From assembly GCA_022824265.1 (NCBI GenBank), contig JAJEAG010000044.1, positions 1 through 42,630 on the forward strand: 42,630 nt of DNA. The letters are read 5' to 3'. The notes beneath the pieces were generated by a model. That model saw only the letters and a list, made by a program, of their open reading frames with translations, had not been told where the DNA came from and searched no databases. Position numbers and translations under genes: made by a program. This stretch comes from Candidatus Poribacteria bacterium (lineage in GTDB: Bacteria; Poribacteria; WGA-4E; WGA-3G). Shown here piece after piece: positions 1-7,414 of this stretch (its first letter is position 1; every line of letters starts with the position of its first letter).

Positions 1-16
1 ACTTGTATTTGTAGGT

Positions 17-70
17 AAGCATTGTAACAGCCTTTAGCATTGTAATAGCCTTTAGTATCGTAACCGATAG
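17..70. repeat. three 18-bp tandem units
   Basis: Units at 17-34, 35-52 and 53-70 share the core AGCATTGTAA.AGCCTT. The first two differ at two positions and the third is degenerate. There are no spacers between units, so this is a microsatellite-like tandem repeat and not a CRISPR array. Confidence 0.6.
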
Positions 71-123
71 CATACTACAAATACACGAAAAACTCAAGAG
101 TTTTGATAGAACAAGGAACTTAG

Positions 124-166
124 CCGTGTCTACATCCCAAAACTAAAGCATTGGGTTTTGACACGG
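124..166. repeat. interrupted inverted repeat
   Basis: CCGTGT (124-129) pairs with ACACGG (161-166), and an inner CAAAAC pairs with GTTTTG (155-160), leaving an asymmetric bulge and a loop of about 11 nt. There is no T-tract, so it looks more like a dispersed palindromic element than a terminator. Confidence 0.4.
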
Positions 167-311
167 AACGTTTGATAAAAAACTTGGTAAATTCAAAAGA
201 TTTCTAATGGTATACTACATAAGAAAGTTCATATAAATAGTATACCATATTATCTATAAAATCAATTATTATAATTCAACTAAGATACAAATTTGTTGAA
301 TATCTATGACA

Positions 312-623
312 TTATGATTCTGTTTGAATTTTTATCTCATCTTCTTCTACAATAACAGGGTAAGTTCTAATCCGCAAACGCGGATCAGTTTGACATTCAC
401 CTGTTTCTGTATTGTATGTGTATCCGTGAACCGGACAAACAACTATACCGTTTCGGATCCTTCCTCTACCGAGTGATCCCATTGCGTGCGGACAAGTATT
501 GTCTATAGCACAGAACTTACCGTTATCATTCAGAATAGCGATACGTCTTCCGTTGACGGTAAACGATTTACCGCGTCCCTCTCGGATCGCAGACGTTTTT
601 GTAACTGTTGTATATTCAGACAT
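312..623 (-). CDS. Rieske [2Fe-2S] ferredoxin-like protein
   Basis: This 103-residue protein is a stand-alone Rieske domain, expected to bind a [2Fe-2S] cluster and pass electrons to a partner oxygenase or reductase. The ligands are C44-x-H46 in the CPHA box and C63-x2-H66 in the CPVHGY box. The ATG at 623 is preferred to an in-frame start at 671 because AAGGAG lies just before it, overlapping the stop codon of the upstream permease. Only 4 nt separate the two genes, so translation is probably coupled. There is no signal peptide, so it should be cytoplasmic. The sequence resembles the NirD/biphenyl-dioxygenase-ferredoxin type, but no oxygenase or reductase is adjacent and its partner is unknown. 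Confidence 0.9.
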   Translation of the reverse strand: MSEYTTVTKTSAIREGRGKSFTVNGRRIAILNDNGKFCAIDNTCPHAMGSLGRGRIRNGIVVCPVHGYTYNTETGECQTDPRLRIRTYPVIVEEDEIKIQTES

Positions 624-627
624 ATTA

Positions 628-2331
628 TTACTCCTTAACACCTCCAAGTGTAATTCCTTGTACAAATTCACGTTGCATTGCGAGAAAAAGTATAATGATT
701 GGCAATAGAGAAAGCAGTGTTCCTGCCATCAACATCCCATAATCTTGTCGATAGATTCCCACCAGATTCGCTAAACCGATCGGTAATGTATATTTTCCCT
801 CATCGCGTAAAACAATAAGAGGCCAAAGGTAACCATTCCACGAACTCAAAAAGGTATAAATAGTTAATGCGCCAAGTGCAGGTTTAATAATCGGTAGCAC
901 TATACGATAATAAATGCCAAATTCAGAACAACCGTCTATCCTTGCAGCGTCAAGAAGTTCCGATGGAATAGTTACTATAAATTGACGCATCAAGAATACG
1001 CCAAAAGCACCTACAGAAAATGGGATAATAATTGCGTTGTAACTATTTAGCCACCCAATATCATACATCAATCCAAATAGTGGAACCAATAATACCTGAA
1101 ACGGTATCATCATGGATGCAAGTAGGATACCAAACAGTATTGTCTTTCCAGGAAACCGATATTTTGCAAAAGCATAACCTCCAAGAGAACAGAAGAAGAG
1201 CGTTAAGAGGGTTGAAGCAGTCGCAATGAAAACACTGTTGATAAAATAACGGTTAAATGGCACAGTCTCCCATAGGTTACGGTAGTTTGAGGTGAGTTTA
1301 TTCCATACAGTTGCAAGATATGCGGGACGGTGAATTGTTAACTTTAGTGTTAGCCTGTTTTTAGCATCAGGTAGTGGTGCTTTGCTCTTTATCAAGTCTT
1401 GTTTTGAAATGGATTTTTTCATTGGGATGTGTGATGCTTCTAACTCACCGGGTATACCTTGTAATCGCCAAACCGTATCTTCCTCTAAAGCACTAACCAA
1501 CACAAAAGGTTCCGTGGGGGTAAATGTCGTGCCGTTCACTGACACTTCCAACGAGACATGATGATAAGACGCATCTCCATGAATTGGGAGTATAATGCGG
1601 CGGATTCGTTCTATTGGCACAGAGGATTGTATAGAAGATGTCAAATTAACATTGTTTTCTTCCTGCAAACTGTAAAACAAACCCATTACAGGTGTAGAAT
1701 CGCGTGATTCTTGAATCTGAGATATTGTTATTGAGTCAGCATTCCATTTCACGGGGTCTACTTCAAAAAGATTAAATTCTACATCTTCAATCTTTATTGT
1801 TCCTACTGTTACCTGTCTATAGATGTTCCTCCATATAGTTTCAAGTGTTTCTGGGATAATCGCACTTTCGACTTGGTTTACGATAGAGGCTGTGGATTCA
1901 TTCCACACTTCAACTGGTAATGTGGCAACGTGTTGCTGCCAGATGCCTTCTATAAATTCTGTTCGAACATCCTCAGATAGATTAGTTGTTTCAAGACTTA
2001 ATTTTCCGGTGAATTGTTCTTGTACATTGATCCAAATTGCTTCTTCTATCTGAGATTGCAGCGTTTTCCATGTTTCTGAGTCTACTGTTGTAGGTTTTTT
2101 AATATTTGGATATGCTTTAGTAACAATATACGGTGAGGAAGTTATCCTCGGTGGTAGTTTAGGGAACCACTGAATTGGCACAGCAAATACTTCATCGGCA
2201 GTTTTGAATGAGGAACTTAACAGCCATAACAGTGGGACCATTGTACAAAAAGCTGCGGCAAGTAGTAGAGGATATCCTAAACCGATGAATATCTTTCTTT
2301 GAACACGTTTGTATTTATTGATTCGATTCAT
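628..2331 (-). CDS. MalG-type ABC transporter permease with large extracytoplasmic insertion
   Basis: The C-terminal 216 residues (about 352-567) form a typical sugar-ABC inner-membrane permease (MalG/UgpE type), with a cytoplasmic EAA loop at about 461-485 (DAARIDG, then RIVLPIIKPAL). The first membrane span is at about 16-40. Between them, residues of about 60-345 form a soluble insertion that ordinary permeases of roughly 280 residues lack. It presumably faces the periplasm because it follows TM1, and it is rich in beta-prone and acidic stretches. No ATPase, substrate-binding protein or second permease is nearby. The start overlaps the end of the MoxR gene by 17 nt, and the Rieske gene follows after 4 nt, so the gene belongs to this operon. 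The substrate cannot be told. Confidence 0.85.
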   Translation of the reverse strand: MNRINKYKRVQRKIFIGLGYPLLLAAAFCTMVPLLWLLSSSFKTADEVFAVPIQWFPKLPPRITSSPYIVTKAYPNIKKPTTVDSETWKTLQSQIEEAIWINVQEQFTGKLSLETTNLSEDVRTEFIEGIWQQHVATLPVEVWNESTASIVNQVESAIIPETLETIWRNIYRQVTVGTIKIEDVEFNLFEVDPVKWNADSITISQIQESRDSTPVMGLFYSLQEENNVNLTSSIQSSVPIERIRRIILPIHGDASYHHVSLEVSVNGTTFTPTEPFVLVSALEEDTVWRLQGIPGELEASHIPMKKSISKQDLIKSKAPLPDAKNRLTLKLTIHRPAYLATVWNKLTSNYRNLWETVPFNRYFINSVFIATASTLLTLFFCSLGGYAFAKYRFPGKTILFGILLASMMIPFQVLLVPLFGLMYDIGWLNSYNAIIIPFSVGAFGVFLMRQFIVTIPSELLDAARIDGCSEFGIYYRIVLPIIKPALGALTIYTFLSSWNGYLWPLIVLRDEGKYTLPIGLANLVGIYRQDYGMLMAGTLLSLLPIIILFLAMQREFVQGITLGGVKE

Positions 2332-3208
2332 CTGACTGTATTTCCAATTCGTTTAAGTTCACTGCACGAGCACGTTGAATGTCATCCTGAAATTTAAAGA
2401 CACATCCAAGTGTTTCTTCAATAAGTTCTGCATCCAATTGGGTTCTACCGAGTGCTAAAATTGCTAAGCTCCAATCTAAAGTTTCGGCGATTCCGGGCTT
2501 TTTGTAGAAATCTCCTTCTCGCCAAATATGCATCATCTCACACAACTGTTGTGCAAGATGTTCATTAATCTGTGGTAGCTTTGCTTGGACAATTGCTAAC
2601 TCTTTTTCAACAGTCGGATAATCTATCCATTGATATAGACAACGACGTTTGAGTGCCTCATGCACCTCTCTCGTGCGATTTGAGGTAAGGACCACATAAG
2701 GAATCTGTTTTGCTTGGATTGTCCCAATTTCTGGTATCGTAATTTGGAAATCAGACAATATTTCGAGTAGAAATGCCTCAAATTCACTATCACTCCGATC
2801 AACCTCGTCGATCAGCAACACGGGTGGTACATCGCCATCCACTTGTATAGCCTCAAGCAAAGGTCTTTTGAGTAAGAATTTATCGCTAAACAGATCTGAT
2901 CCGATCTCATTTTTATCGCGTCCTTGTGCTTCATCAATACGTAATTGTAGTATTTGTCGGGTATAATTCCATTCATACAATGCACTATTGGCATCCAAAC
3001 CTTCGTAACACTGCAAACGAATTAGTTTTGCCCCAGTTGCATCTGCCAGTACTTTCGCTACTTCTGTTTTACCGACACCCGGTTCTCCTTCTAAAAAAAT
3101 CGGTTTTTTGAGATGATGTGCAAGATAAAGTGTTGTGGCTAAACCTTTATCTGCGATGTATGCCTGTTTTTCACATGCCACTTGGACATTTTCAATGGAA
3201 TCAAACAT
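2315..3208 (-). CDS. MoxR/CoxD-like AAA+ ATPase
   Basis: This 297-residue AAA+ ATPase has Walker A GEPGVGKT (41-48), Walker B LLIDE (131-135), a sensor-1 TSNR (175-178) and an arginine-rich segment EALKRRC (184-190). MoxR family members act as chaperones that insert cofactors or assemble complexes, usually with a VWA-domain partner. The closest recalled type is CoxD, which matures the Mo/Cu site of aerobic CO dehydrogenase. The upstream MocA-like cytidylyltransferase agrees with a molybdo-enzyme maturation role. No VWA gene is visible in the window, which is unusual. A weak ribosome binding site precedes the ATG, 35 nt after the mocA-like stop. The family call is firm; the CoxD-like role is inferred from context. 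Confidence 0.9.
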   Translation of the reverse strand: MFDSIENVQVACEKQAYIADKGLATTLYLAHHLKKPIFLEGEPGVGKTEVAKVLADATGAKLIRLQCYEGLDANSALYEWNYTRQILQLRIDEAQGRDKNEIGSDLFSDKFLLKRPLLEAIQVDGDVPPVLLIDEVDRSDSEFEAFLLEILSDFQITIPEIGTIQAKQIPYVVLTSNRTREVHEALKRRCLYQWIDYPTVEKELAIVQAKLPQINEHLAQQLCEMMHIWREGDFYKKPGIAETLDWSLAILALGRTQLDAELIEETLGCVFKFQDDIQRARAVNLNELEIQSDESNQ

Positions 3209-3243
3209 AATTTATGGAAATATAAATCCAATATCCTATGGTT

Positions 3244-3894
3244 TTAACTGTTTTCATTAAGTGCGCGTTCATAATCTTCCTTGTAGTCAATATCTCTCAG
3301 GACAGCATCTGTATCTACCTCAACATAATGTATATCCTCATTATAGGTCTTATATAGAGTTCGCACGCCATCACTTTTCTGACTTAATGATAAGATTTCA
3401 TCAACGTACTTTTGATTGAATATGACTGGATGTCCGCGACGATAATTATAACTTGGGAGAACAATTCCTTTTGTTGTATGCGTGTAGGTATCAATAACTA
3501 TATCAATCAAAGCAGATGTAATAAAGGGTTGGTCAACTAACAGGAGTGCGAATGCATTTCGATTAGTGAATGTAGATGCACCTCTTGAATTATTTTCATT
3601 AGGAAAGTTGAGGGAACGGACACCAGCTTGAACTGAGGTTAACATTCCTTTATGATAATCTGGATTGAAGACAGTTTTAACTGATAGGTCAGATATTAAC
3701 TCCTGAATTTGCTCAGCATAATGACCAACAACGACGATTACCTCACTAAACTTGGCGTCAAGCATGTTGTCAACTACTGTTTCAACGATCGTACTATCTG
3801 CAAATGGTAGTAACTGTTTCGGTTCTCCCATACGGGTTGATAGTCCTGCTGCGAGAAGTATTCCTGAAATGTGTGGTTGCTGTGAGTCTGTCAT
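3244..3894 (-). CDS. MocA-like molybdenum cofactor cytidylyl/nucleotidyltransferase
   Basis: This 216-residue nucleotidyltransferase has the N-terminal signature LAAGLSTRMGEPKQLL (14-29) for CTP/GTP binding, a metal-binding DQPF (121-124) and an RRGHPV motif further on, all typical of MobA/MocA enzymes. MocA adds CMP to molybdopterin to make the cytosine dinucleotide cofactor used by xanthine-dehydrogenase-family enzymes, in the cytoplasm. The ATG follows the stop of the YdjY-acylphosphatase gene by 2 nt, so the genes are co-transcribed. The MoxR/CoxD-like gene downstream supports a role in molybdenum hydroxylase maturation, although no molybdo-enzyme subunits are in view. A CTP/GTP sugar-nucleotide role is a less likely alternative. 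Confidence 0.85.
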   Translation of the reverse strand: MTDSQQPHISGILLAAGLSTRMGEPKQLLPFADSTIVETVVDNMLDAKFSEVIVVVGHYAEQIQELISDLSVKTVFNPDYHKGMLTSVQAGVRSLNFPNENNSRGASTFTNRNAFALLLVDQPFITSALIDIVIDTYTHTTKGIVLPSYNYRRGHPVIFNQKYVDEILSLSQKSDGVRTLYKTYNEDIHYVEVDTDAVLRDIDYKEDYERALNENS

Positions 3895-3896
3895 TT

Positions 3897-4856
3897 TTAA
3901 CGCCTGACAACGAAAGATTTAAACTCACCTGTAATTTTCCGTTCTTTGATATCAATATCATCCACCCTGGAACTTCGGGGACCTATCCATAATATTTTGA
4001 TGAGTTCATCCAAATGTAATTTGTCACCCTCGGCAACTACCTCTACTTTGCCATTTGCTAAATTCATCGCATAGCCATTGATTCCCAGTTGTCTTGCGTT
4101 TCTTTGTGTGAAATTGCGAAAACCAACACCTTGTACCTTACCACTAATTAACACAAATAACTGCATTTCACGGTTCACCTCAATAGTCATTTTAATTGCA
4201 GTTCCAAGTTTAGGTAATACATCATCATTCTTTTTATATATATTCTCTTCTAAAGATTCTGGTAGCGGATTCTGAAACAGTGCTGAGCCATCAAATTGTC
4301 GTAATGCAACAATGTGGTCCGACATAAACGCATGCGGGATCACAGCATCCTCATCTTCGCTATCTAAATCTGGAATTACACGTGAACCTGAATAAACCCA
4401 CGCTACTGGAGGTAAAGGTTTGTTGGTTTTGACATTGCGAATCAATTCATCAGCACGGACTCTCTTGGTTTTACCGTCTACTTCCCATTCAACAGAAATA
4501 AGAAAAGTCGTTCCAGTGGGTGGAATATTCATCTCCTTTTCTTCGTCGTAGTCTTGAGGTGTACCCGGTTTAACATTGAGTTTCTCTATGGCTCTATAAA
4601 CTTCTTTTGCTGATGCATCGACTGCAACGATACTTTCATATATCTTACCTACAGGACCAGTAACGATATATTCAACTGAGCCTTTTAGGTGTGATTCATA
4701 CTCTCCAAGTGCCTTGGATATTTGACCTTTAAGGACGATTTTCTTGTCCTTTTCACTAATAACAACATGTCCGTCTGCTTTAGATAAGTTTATCATACCG
4801 ATAATGCATAAGCCAAAACAGAGAGTAATCACACTTGTATGGCATAGATATTTCAT
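3897..4856 (-). CDS. exported YdjY-like domain fused to acylphosphatase
   Basis: The 319-residue protein starts with a signal peptide (about 1-27). Residues of about 30-225 resemble the YdjY family (LKGQISKALGEYES, then GKIYESIVAVDASAKEVY), a domain of unknown function. Residues 231-319 form a complete acylphosphatase with the GKVQGVGFR box (catalytic R247) and the conserved asparagine N265. Acylphosphatases hydrolyse acyl phosphates and are normally about 90-residue cytosolic proteins, so an exported fusion is odd. The ATG at 4856 is chosen over 4880 because AAAGGAG lies 6-7 nt upstream of it. The mocA-like gene starts 2 nt after its stop. Confidence 0.8.
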   Translation of the reverse strand: MKYLCHTSVITLCFGLCIIGMINLSKADGHVVISEKDKKIVLKGQISKALGEYESHLKGSVEYIVTGPVGKIYESIVAVDASAKEVYRAIEKLNVKPGTPQDYDEEKEMNIPPTGTTFLISVEWEVDGKTKRVRADELIRNVKTNKPLPPVAWVYSGSRVIPDLDSEDEDAVIPHAFMSDHIVALRQFDGSALFQNPLPESLEENIYKKNDDVLPKLGTAIKMTIEVNREMQLFVLISGKVQGVGFRNFTQRNARQLGINGYAMNLANGKVEVVAEGDKLHLDELIKILWIGPRSSRVDDIDIKERKITGEFKSFVVRR

Positions 4857-4887
4857 AAATAACTCCTTTGATTTTAGCACAATCTAT

Positions 4888-5721
4888 TTAGAAAGTATAA
4901 CTTAAGCCGTTAAATATTTCCAGATCATGTTTCCTGATGTCAGTAGGTGGTTCATTATCATAACGGAAATTTAACCGAAGCGGAAATCCCAATTTCTTTG
5001 TCAGTTGAAGAATAATGCTTCCCTCAAACAAGATTCGGTAATCACCTAAACGTTTCACATGCACCTGATAATAACCAGTAGCACTTGTGGTTAGACGTTC
5101 ATCAATCCGAGCAGTCCAATTGATATAGTTGGTTGAGCGAATGATACGAGTCATAATATTACCTAATTCTTCATCGCTGATGTTCTCATGTTCCCACATA
5201 ACACCAATTCCTACATAGACATTATATGGTGAATTTTGTGAGTGTGCAGCAAAACGAATACCGCCTCCTATTAGGTTTCGGTCATCCAACAGTATTGATT
5301 CATTGAACTGTTTTTGAATAAAGGATTCAATCAATATCTGATTTGATAACTTTCTGATAATTCGTCCGTGTACCATCCCCTTATTCGTAAAAAAAGACCC
5401 GTCTTTTCGTCCTTGTTGTAAACTGCCAAAGATAAAGGTGTGATGCATTTTTGAAAGATAGTCTGAACGAAACCGAGTCCTCAATGTGAGTAACTCAGTA
5501 TTTCCTGTGCGATATGTTAAATCAAGGTTGAGAGTGTTATACCATCCGGGTTTTAACTGCAACTGCTTCATCGTTTCAGCATTAAAGATGTTAACCTGTG
5601 CTGTTACGGGTAGACAAAAAAGGAATAGATAAACCAGACATATCATGGATGTGTGGAGAACGAATTTAGGTATTGGACAAAACCGTAGATTAGGTGTAAA
5701 ATATAACTGACATTTTAGCAT
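4888..5721 (-). CDS. DUF481-like outer-membrane beta-barrel protein
   Basis: The mature part shows alternating hydrophobic/polar strands (LNLDLTYRTGNTELLTLRTR, then FIFGSLQQGRKDG) and ends in an aromatic residue (LSYTF), as expected for a small outer-membrane barrel of the DUF481 (YdiY-like) type. A hydrophobic export segment ICLVYLFLFCLPVTA lies near residues 27-41. The start is uncertain: ATG 5721 gives a charged leader, while ATG 5646 gives a short leader without one; neither has a clear ribosome binding site. The divergent nucleoside hydrolase begins only 22 bp away if 5721 is right. It heads the minus-strand run, with the YdjY-acylphosphatase gene 31 nt downstream. Function unknown. Confidence 0.7.
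   Translation of the reverse strand: MLKCQLYFTPNLRFCPIPKFVLHTSMICLVYLFLFCLPVTAQVNIFNAETMKQLQLKPGWYNTLNLDLTYRTGNTELLTLRTRFRSDYLSKMHHTFIFGSLQQGRKDGSFFTNKGMVHGRIIRKLSNQILIESFIQKQFNESILLDDRNLIGGGIRFAAHSQNSPYNVYVGIGVMWEHENISDEELGNIMTRIIRSTNYINWTARIDERLTTSATGYYQVHVKRLGDYRILFEGSIILQLTKKLGFPLRLNFRYDNEPPTDIRKHDLEIFNGLSYTF
5673..5702 (+). promoter_or_regulatory. candidate sigma70 promoter for nucleoside hydrolase
   Basis: TTGGAC (5673-5678), an 18-nt spacer and TAAAAT (5697-5702) lie about 40 nt before the ATG at 5744. The site would overlap the 5' end of the divergent DUF481-like gene if that gene starts at 5721. Confidence 0.45.
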
Positions 5722-5743
5722 AGCTATAAAAGGTATTTTATCA

Positions 5744-6709
5744 ATGCAACGAATTCTAATAGACACAGATCCAGGTGTAGATGACGCGCTTGCAATTCTA
5801 CTTGCGATGAAATCATCGGAATTATTGGTGGAAGCTATAACAACTGTCAGTGGAAATGTTCATGTTGAACAAGCAACGGAGAACCTACTGAGAATTTTAG
5901 AACTTCTTAATTTATCTAAATATCCAATTATTGCTCAAGGAGAAGCGCAACCCCTTGTAAAGCCGCTTGTGAAGGCAGAACATGTTCATGGTGAAGATGG
6001 ATTGGGTAATATCAGTATGCTCCGTAATCCTGATGGGAGTTCACGTTACCCTCCAATATACTGTGATTTATCAACAATTTCTGGTGTTGACTTAATCCTT
6101 GAAATGGTAAATCGTTACCCTGATGAGTTGGTTATAGTCGCATTGGGACCATTAACCAATATTTCAAAAGCCATACAAAAAGATCCAGAACGAATGCAGA
6201 CACTTAAAGGCATCGTCTTAATGGGTGGAGTTTTTAGTGAATACGGAAACGTTACTACAACTGCGGAATTCAATGTTTATGTTGATCCTCACGCTGCCCA
6301 TGATGTATTCAACTCCGGTGTTCCTATCCATATAGCACCTTTAGATGTAACCCATCAAGTTGCTTTAACAGGTAAACGTCTGGATTCGGAAATTGAAGGA
6401 CGTAGTGATATAATCTCAAGTTTTTTGAAAGAATCAACGCAAGCTTGTATGGAATTTTACCGTGAACACGTCGGTTTCTATGGATTACATATTCACGATG
6501 CATTACCCATCGGAATGTTGACACATCCACAGTTTTTCAAGAGTGTTGATGCGTATGTACAGGTTGAAACAGAAGGCAATTTGACAAGCGGTATGACTGT
6601 TGCTGATCTGCGACGTGAGAGACAAGATGATAGTCCGAATGCAAGTGTCTGTGTGGAAGTAGATGCGGATGCTTTCCTCAACCATTTTTTTGAACGGGTT
6701 CTCACTTAA
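5744..6709 (+). CDS. inosine-uridine preferring nucleoside hydrolase
   Basis: This 321-residue protein is a nucleoside hydrolase (IunH/Rih family), which cleaves the N-glycosidic bond of ribonucleosides to ribose and free base for salvage. The calcium-binding N-terminal motif DTDPGVDDA is at residues 7-15, the substrate-binding TTAEFN stretch is mid-protein, and the catalytic-region histidine occurs in HIHDALPIG. Length matches the family. There is no signal peptide, so it is cytoplasmic. AAAAGG lies about 10 nt upstream of the ATG. It is transcribed alone and convergently with the Spy-like lipoprotein gene, whose stop is 6 bp away. Nucleoside preference cannot be told from sequence. Confidence 0.92.
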   Translation: MQRILIDTDPGVDDALAILLAMKSSELLVEAITTVSGNVHVEQATENLLRILELLNLSKYPIIAQGEAQPLVKPLVKAEHVHGEDGLGNISMLRNPDGSSRYPPIYCDLSTISGVDLILEMVNRYPDELVIVALGPLTNISKAIQKDPERMQTLKGIVLMGGVFSEYGNVTTTAEFNVYVDPHAAHDVFNSGVPIHIAPLDVTHQVALTGKRLDSEIEGRSDIISSFLKESTQACMEFYREHVGFYGLHIHDALPIGMLTHPQFFKSVDAYVQVETEGNLTSGMTVADLRRERQDDSPNASVCVEVDADAFLNHFFERVLT

Positions 6710-6715
6710 CAATTT

Positions 6716-7228
6716 CTATTGCACACCGATTAAGTGTGGCGGAATACGACGTAAGTCTGCATGTGGATCACGTCTCAGTGAACGCGGAATCTCTAATTCG
6801 GGCATTTTGAGTTCAGCGAAGACAACGCGTTGTTCAGCGGTCAGTTCACCGTTAATTTCTCTTAGCAATGTTTCAATTTCTTTCAGTAAAATTCTCCGTT
6901 GCGAAAGGAATTTCCTAACTTTCGTCCGAATTTGGGTATAGTTCCGACGTCTTTGTGTTGTGCTAAGACCGCCATCATATCGGTAAAGATTTCTATCGTT
7001 TGCCAATGTCCGATATGCACGGAGATCACTCTCCATCTGTTTTTTCTCAAAATCGTAATCATCAACGATGTCCCGTATGTGTTCTAATTTTGGATGTATT
7101 ACCTTTTTCTGTTTACTGGTGAGTTGAAGTTCAGAACTGCTTTTGGAAATATCAATCAGTTTAATAGACCCACATCCTATCATAATACAGCAGACGATAT
7201 AGAGCGGAAAAAACCTAAGAATTACCAT
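6716..7228 (-). CDS. Spy/CpxP-like lipoprotein
   Basis: The 170-residue product begins with a hydrophobic leader and a lipobox (IGCG, Cys19), so it should be a lipoprotein. The mature region is mostly charged helix with two LTxxQ-type motifs, LTSKQ near residue 37 and LTAEQ near residue 130. These are the hallmark of Spy/CpxP periplasmic chaperones and metal-resistance sensors. The central part, rich in Arg and Lys, is likely coiled. It converges with the nucleoside hydrolase gene. The similarity rests on the motif pair and helical character, so the chaperone role is a suggestion. Confidence 0.6.
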   Translation of the reverse strand: MVILRFFPLYIVCCIMIGCGSIKLIDISKSSSELQLTSKQKKVIHPKLEHIRDIVDDYDFEKKQMESDLRAYRTLANDRNLYRYDGGLSTTQRRRNYTQIRTKVRKFLSQRRILLKEIETLLREINGELTAEQRVVFAELKMPELEIPRSLRRDPHADLRRIPPHLIGVQ

Positions 7229-7278
7229 TTTGGTTCACCATTTATTTGTTAATTCAGGACTTACGCACGAAACGGTAG

Positions 7279-7297
7279 GCGCGCTTTGTAAGCGCGC
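7279..7297. repeat. perfect 8-bp hairpin
   Basis: GCGCGCTT, loop TGT, AAGCGCGC is a perfect hairpin that is much richer in GC than its surroundings. It lacks a T-tract. It sits in the 186-bp gap between the Spy-like and M32 genes, next to another palindrome. Confidence 0.5.
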
Positions 7298-7360
7298 TGG
7301 ACTTCAATAATAACTTACCGAATTTATTTCTTAATCTTCATCTAACCGTACTATTTACAC

Positions 7361-7384
7361 AGGTTCGGTTAGTAAACCGAACCT
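7361..7384. repeat. perfect palindromic repeat (GGTTCGGTT family)
   Basis: AGGTTCGGTT pairs with AACCGAACCT across the 4-nt loop AGTA. The arm resembles the arms of the inverted repeat at 27101-27174, so both appear to be members of one dispersed palindromic family. It lies 31 bp beyond the stop of the minus-strand M32 gene and could act as a transcription end for it. Confidence 0.6.
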
Positions 7385-7414
7385 ACCAAAATGTCCAAGT
7401 AATTACGAATTTTA

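Larger units (their letters stand above)
1..311. other. gene-free left edge
   Basis: No convincing reading frame is seen in this AT-rich stretch, which lies downstream of the minus-strand Rieske gene. It holds a short tandem repeat (17-70) and an inverted repeat (124-166), listed separately. No strong rho-independent terminator was recognised. Confidence 0.5.

Noticed and set aside
17-70. CRISPR array candidate
   Set aside because: The 18-bp units are directly adjacent with no spacers and there are only three; no cas gene is present.
628-2331. two fused genes instead of one permease
   Set aside because: The frame is continuous, and TM1 and the C-terminal core belong to the same permease family; the middle lacks its own start with a ribosome binding site.
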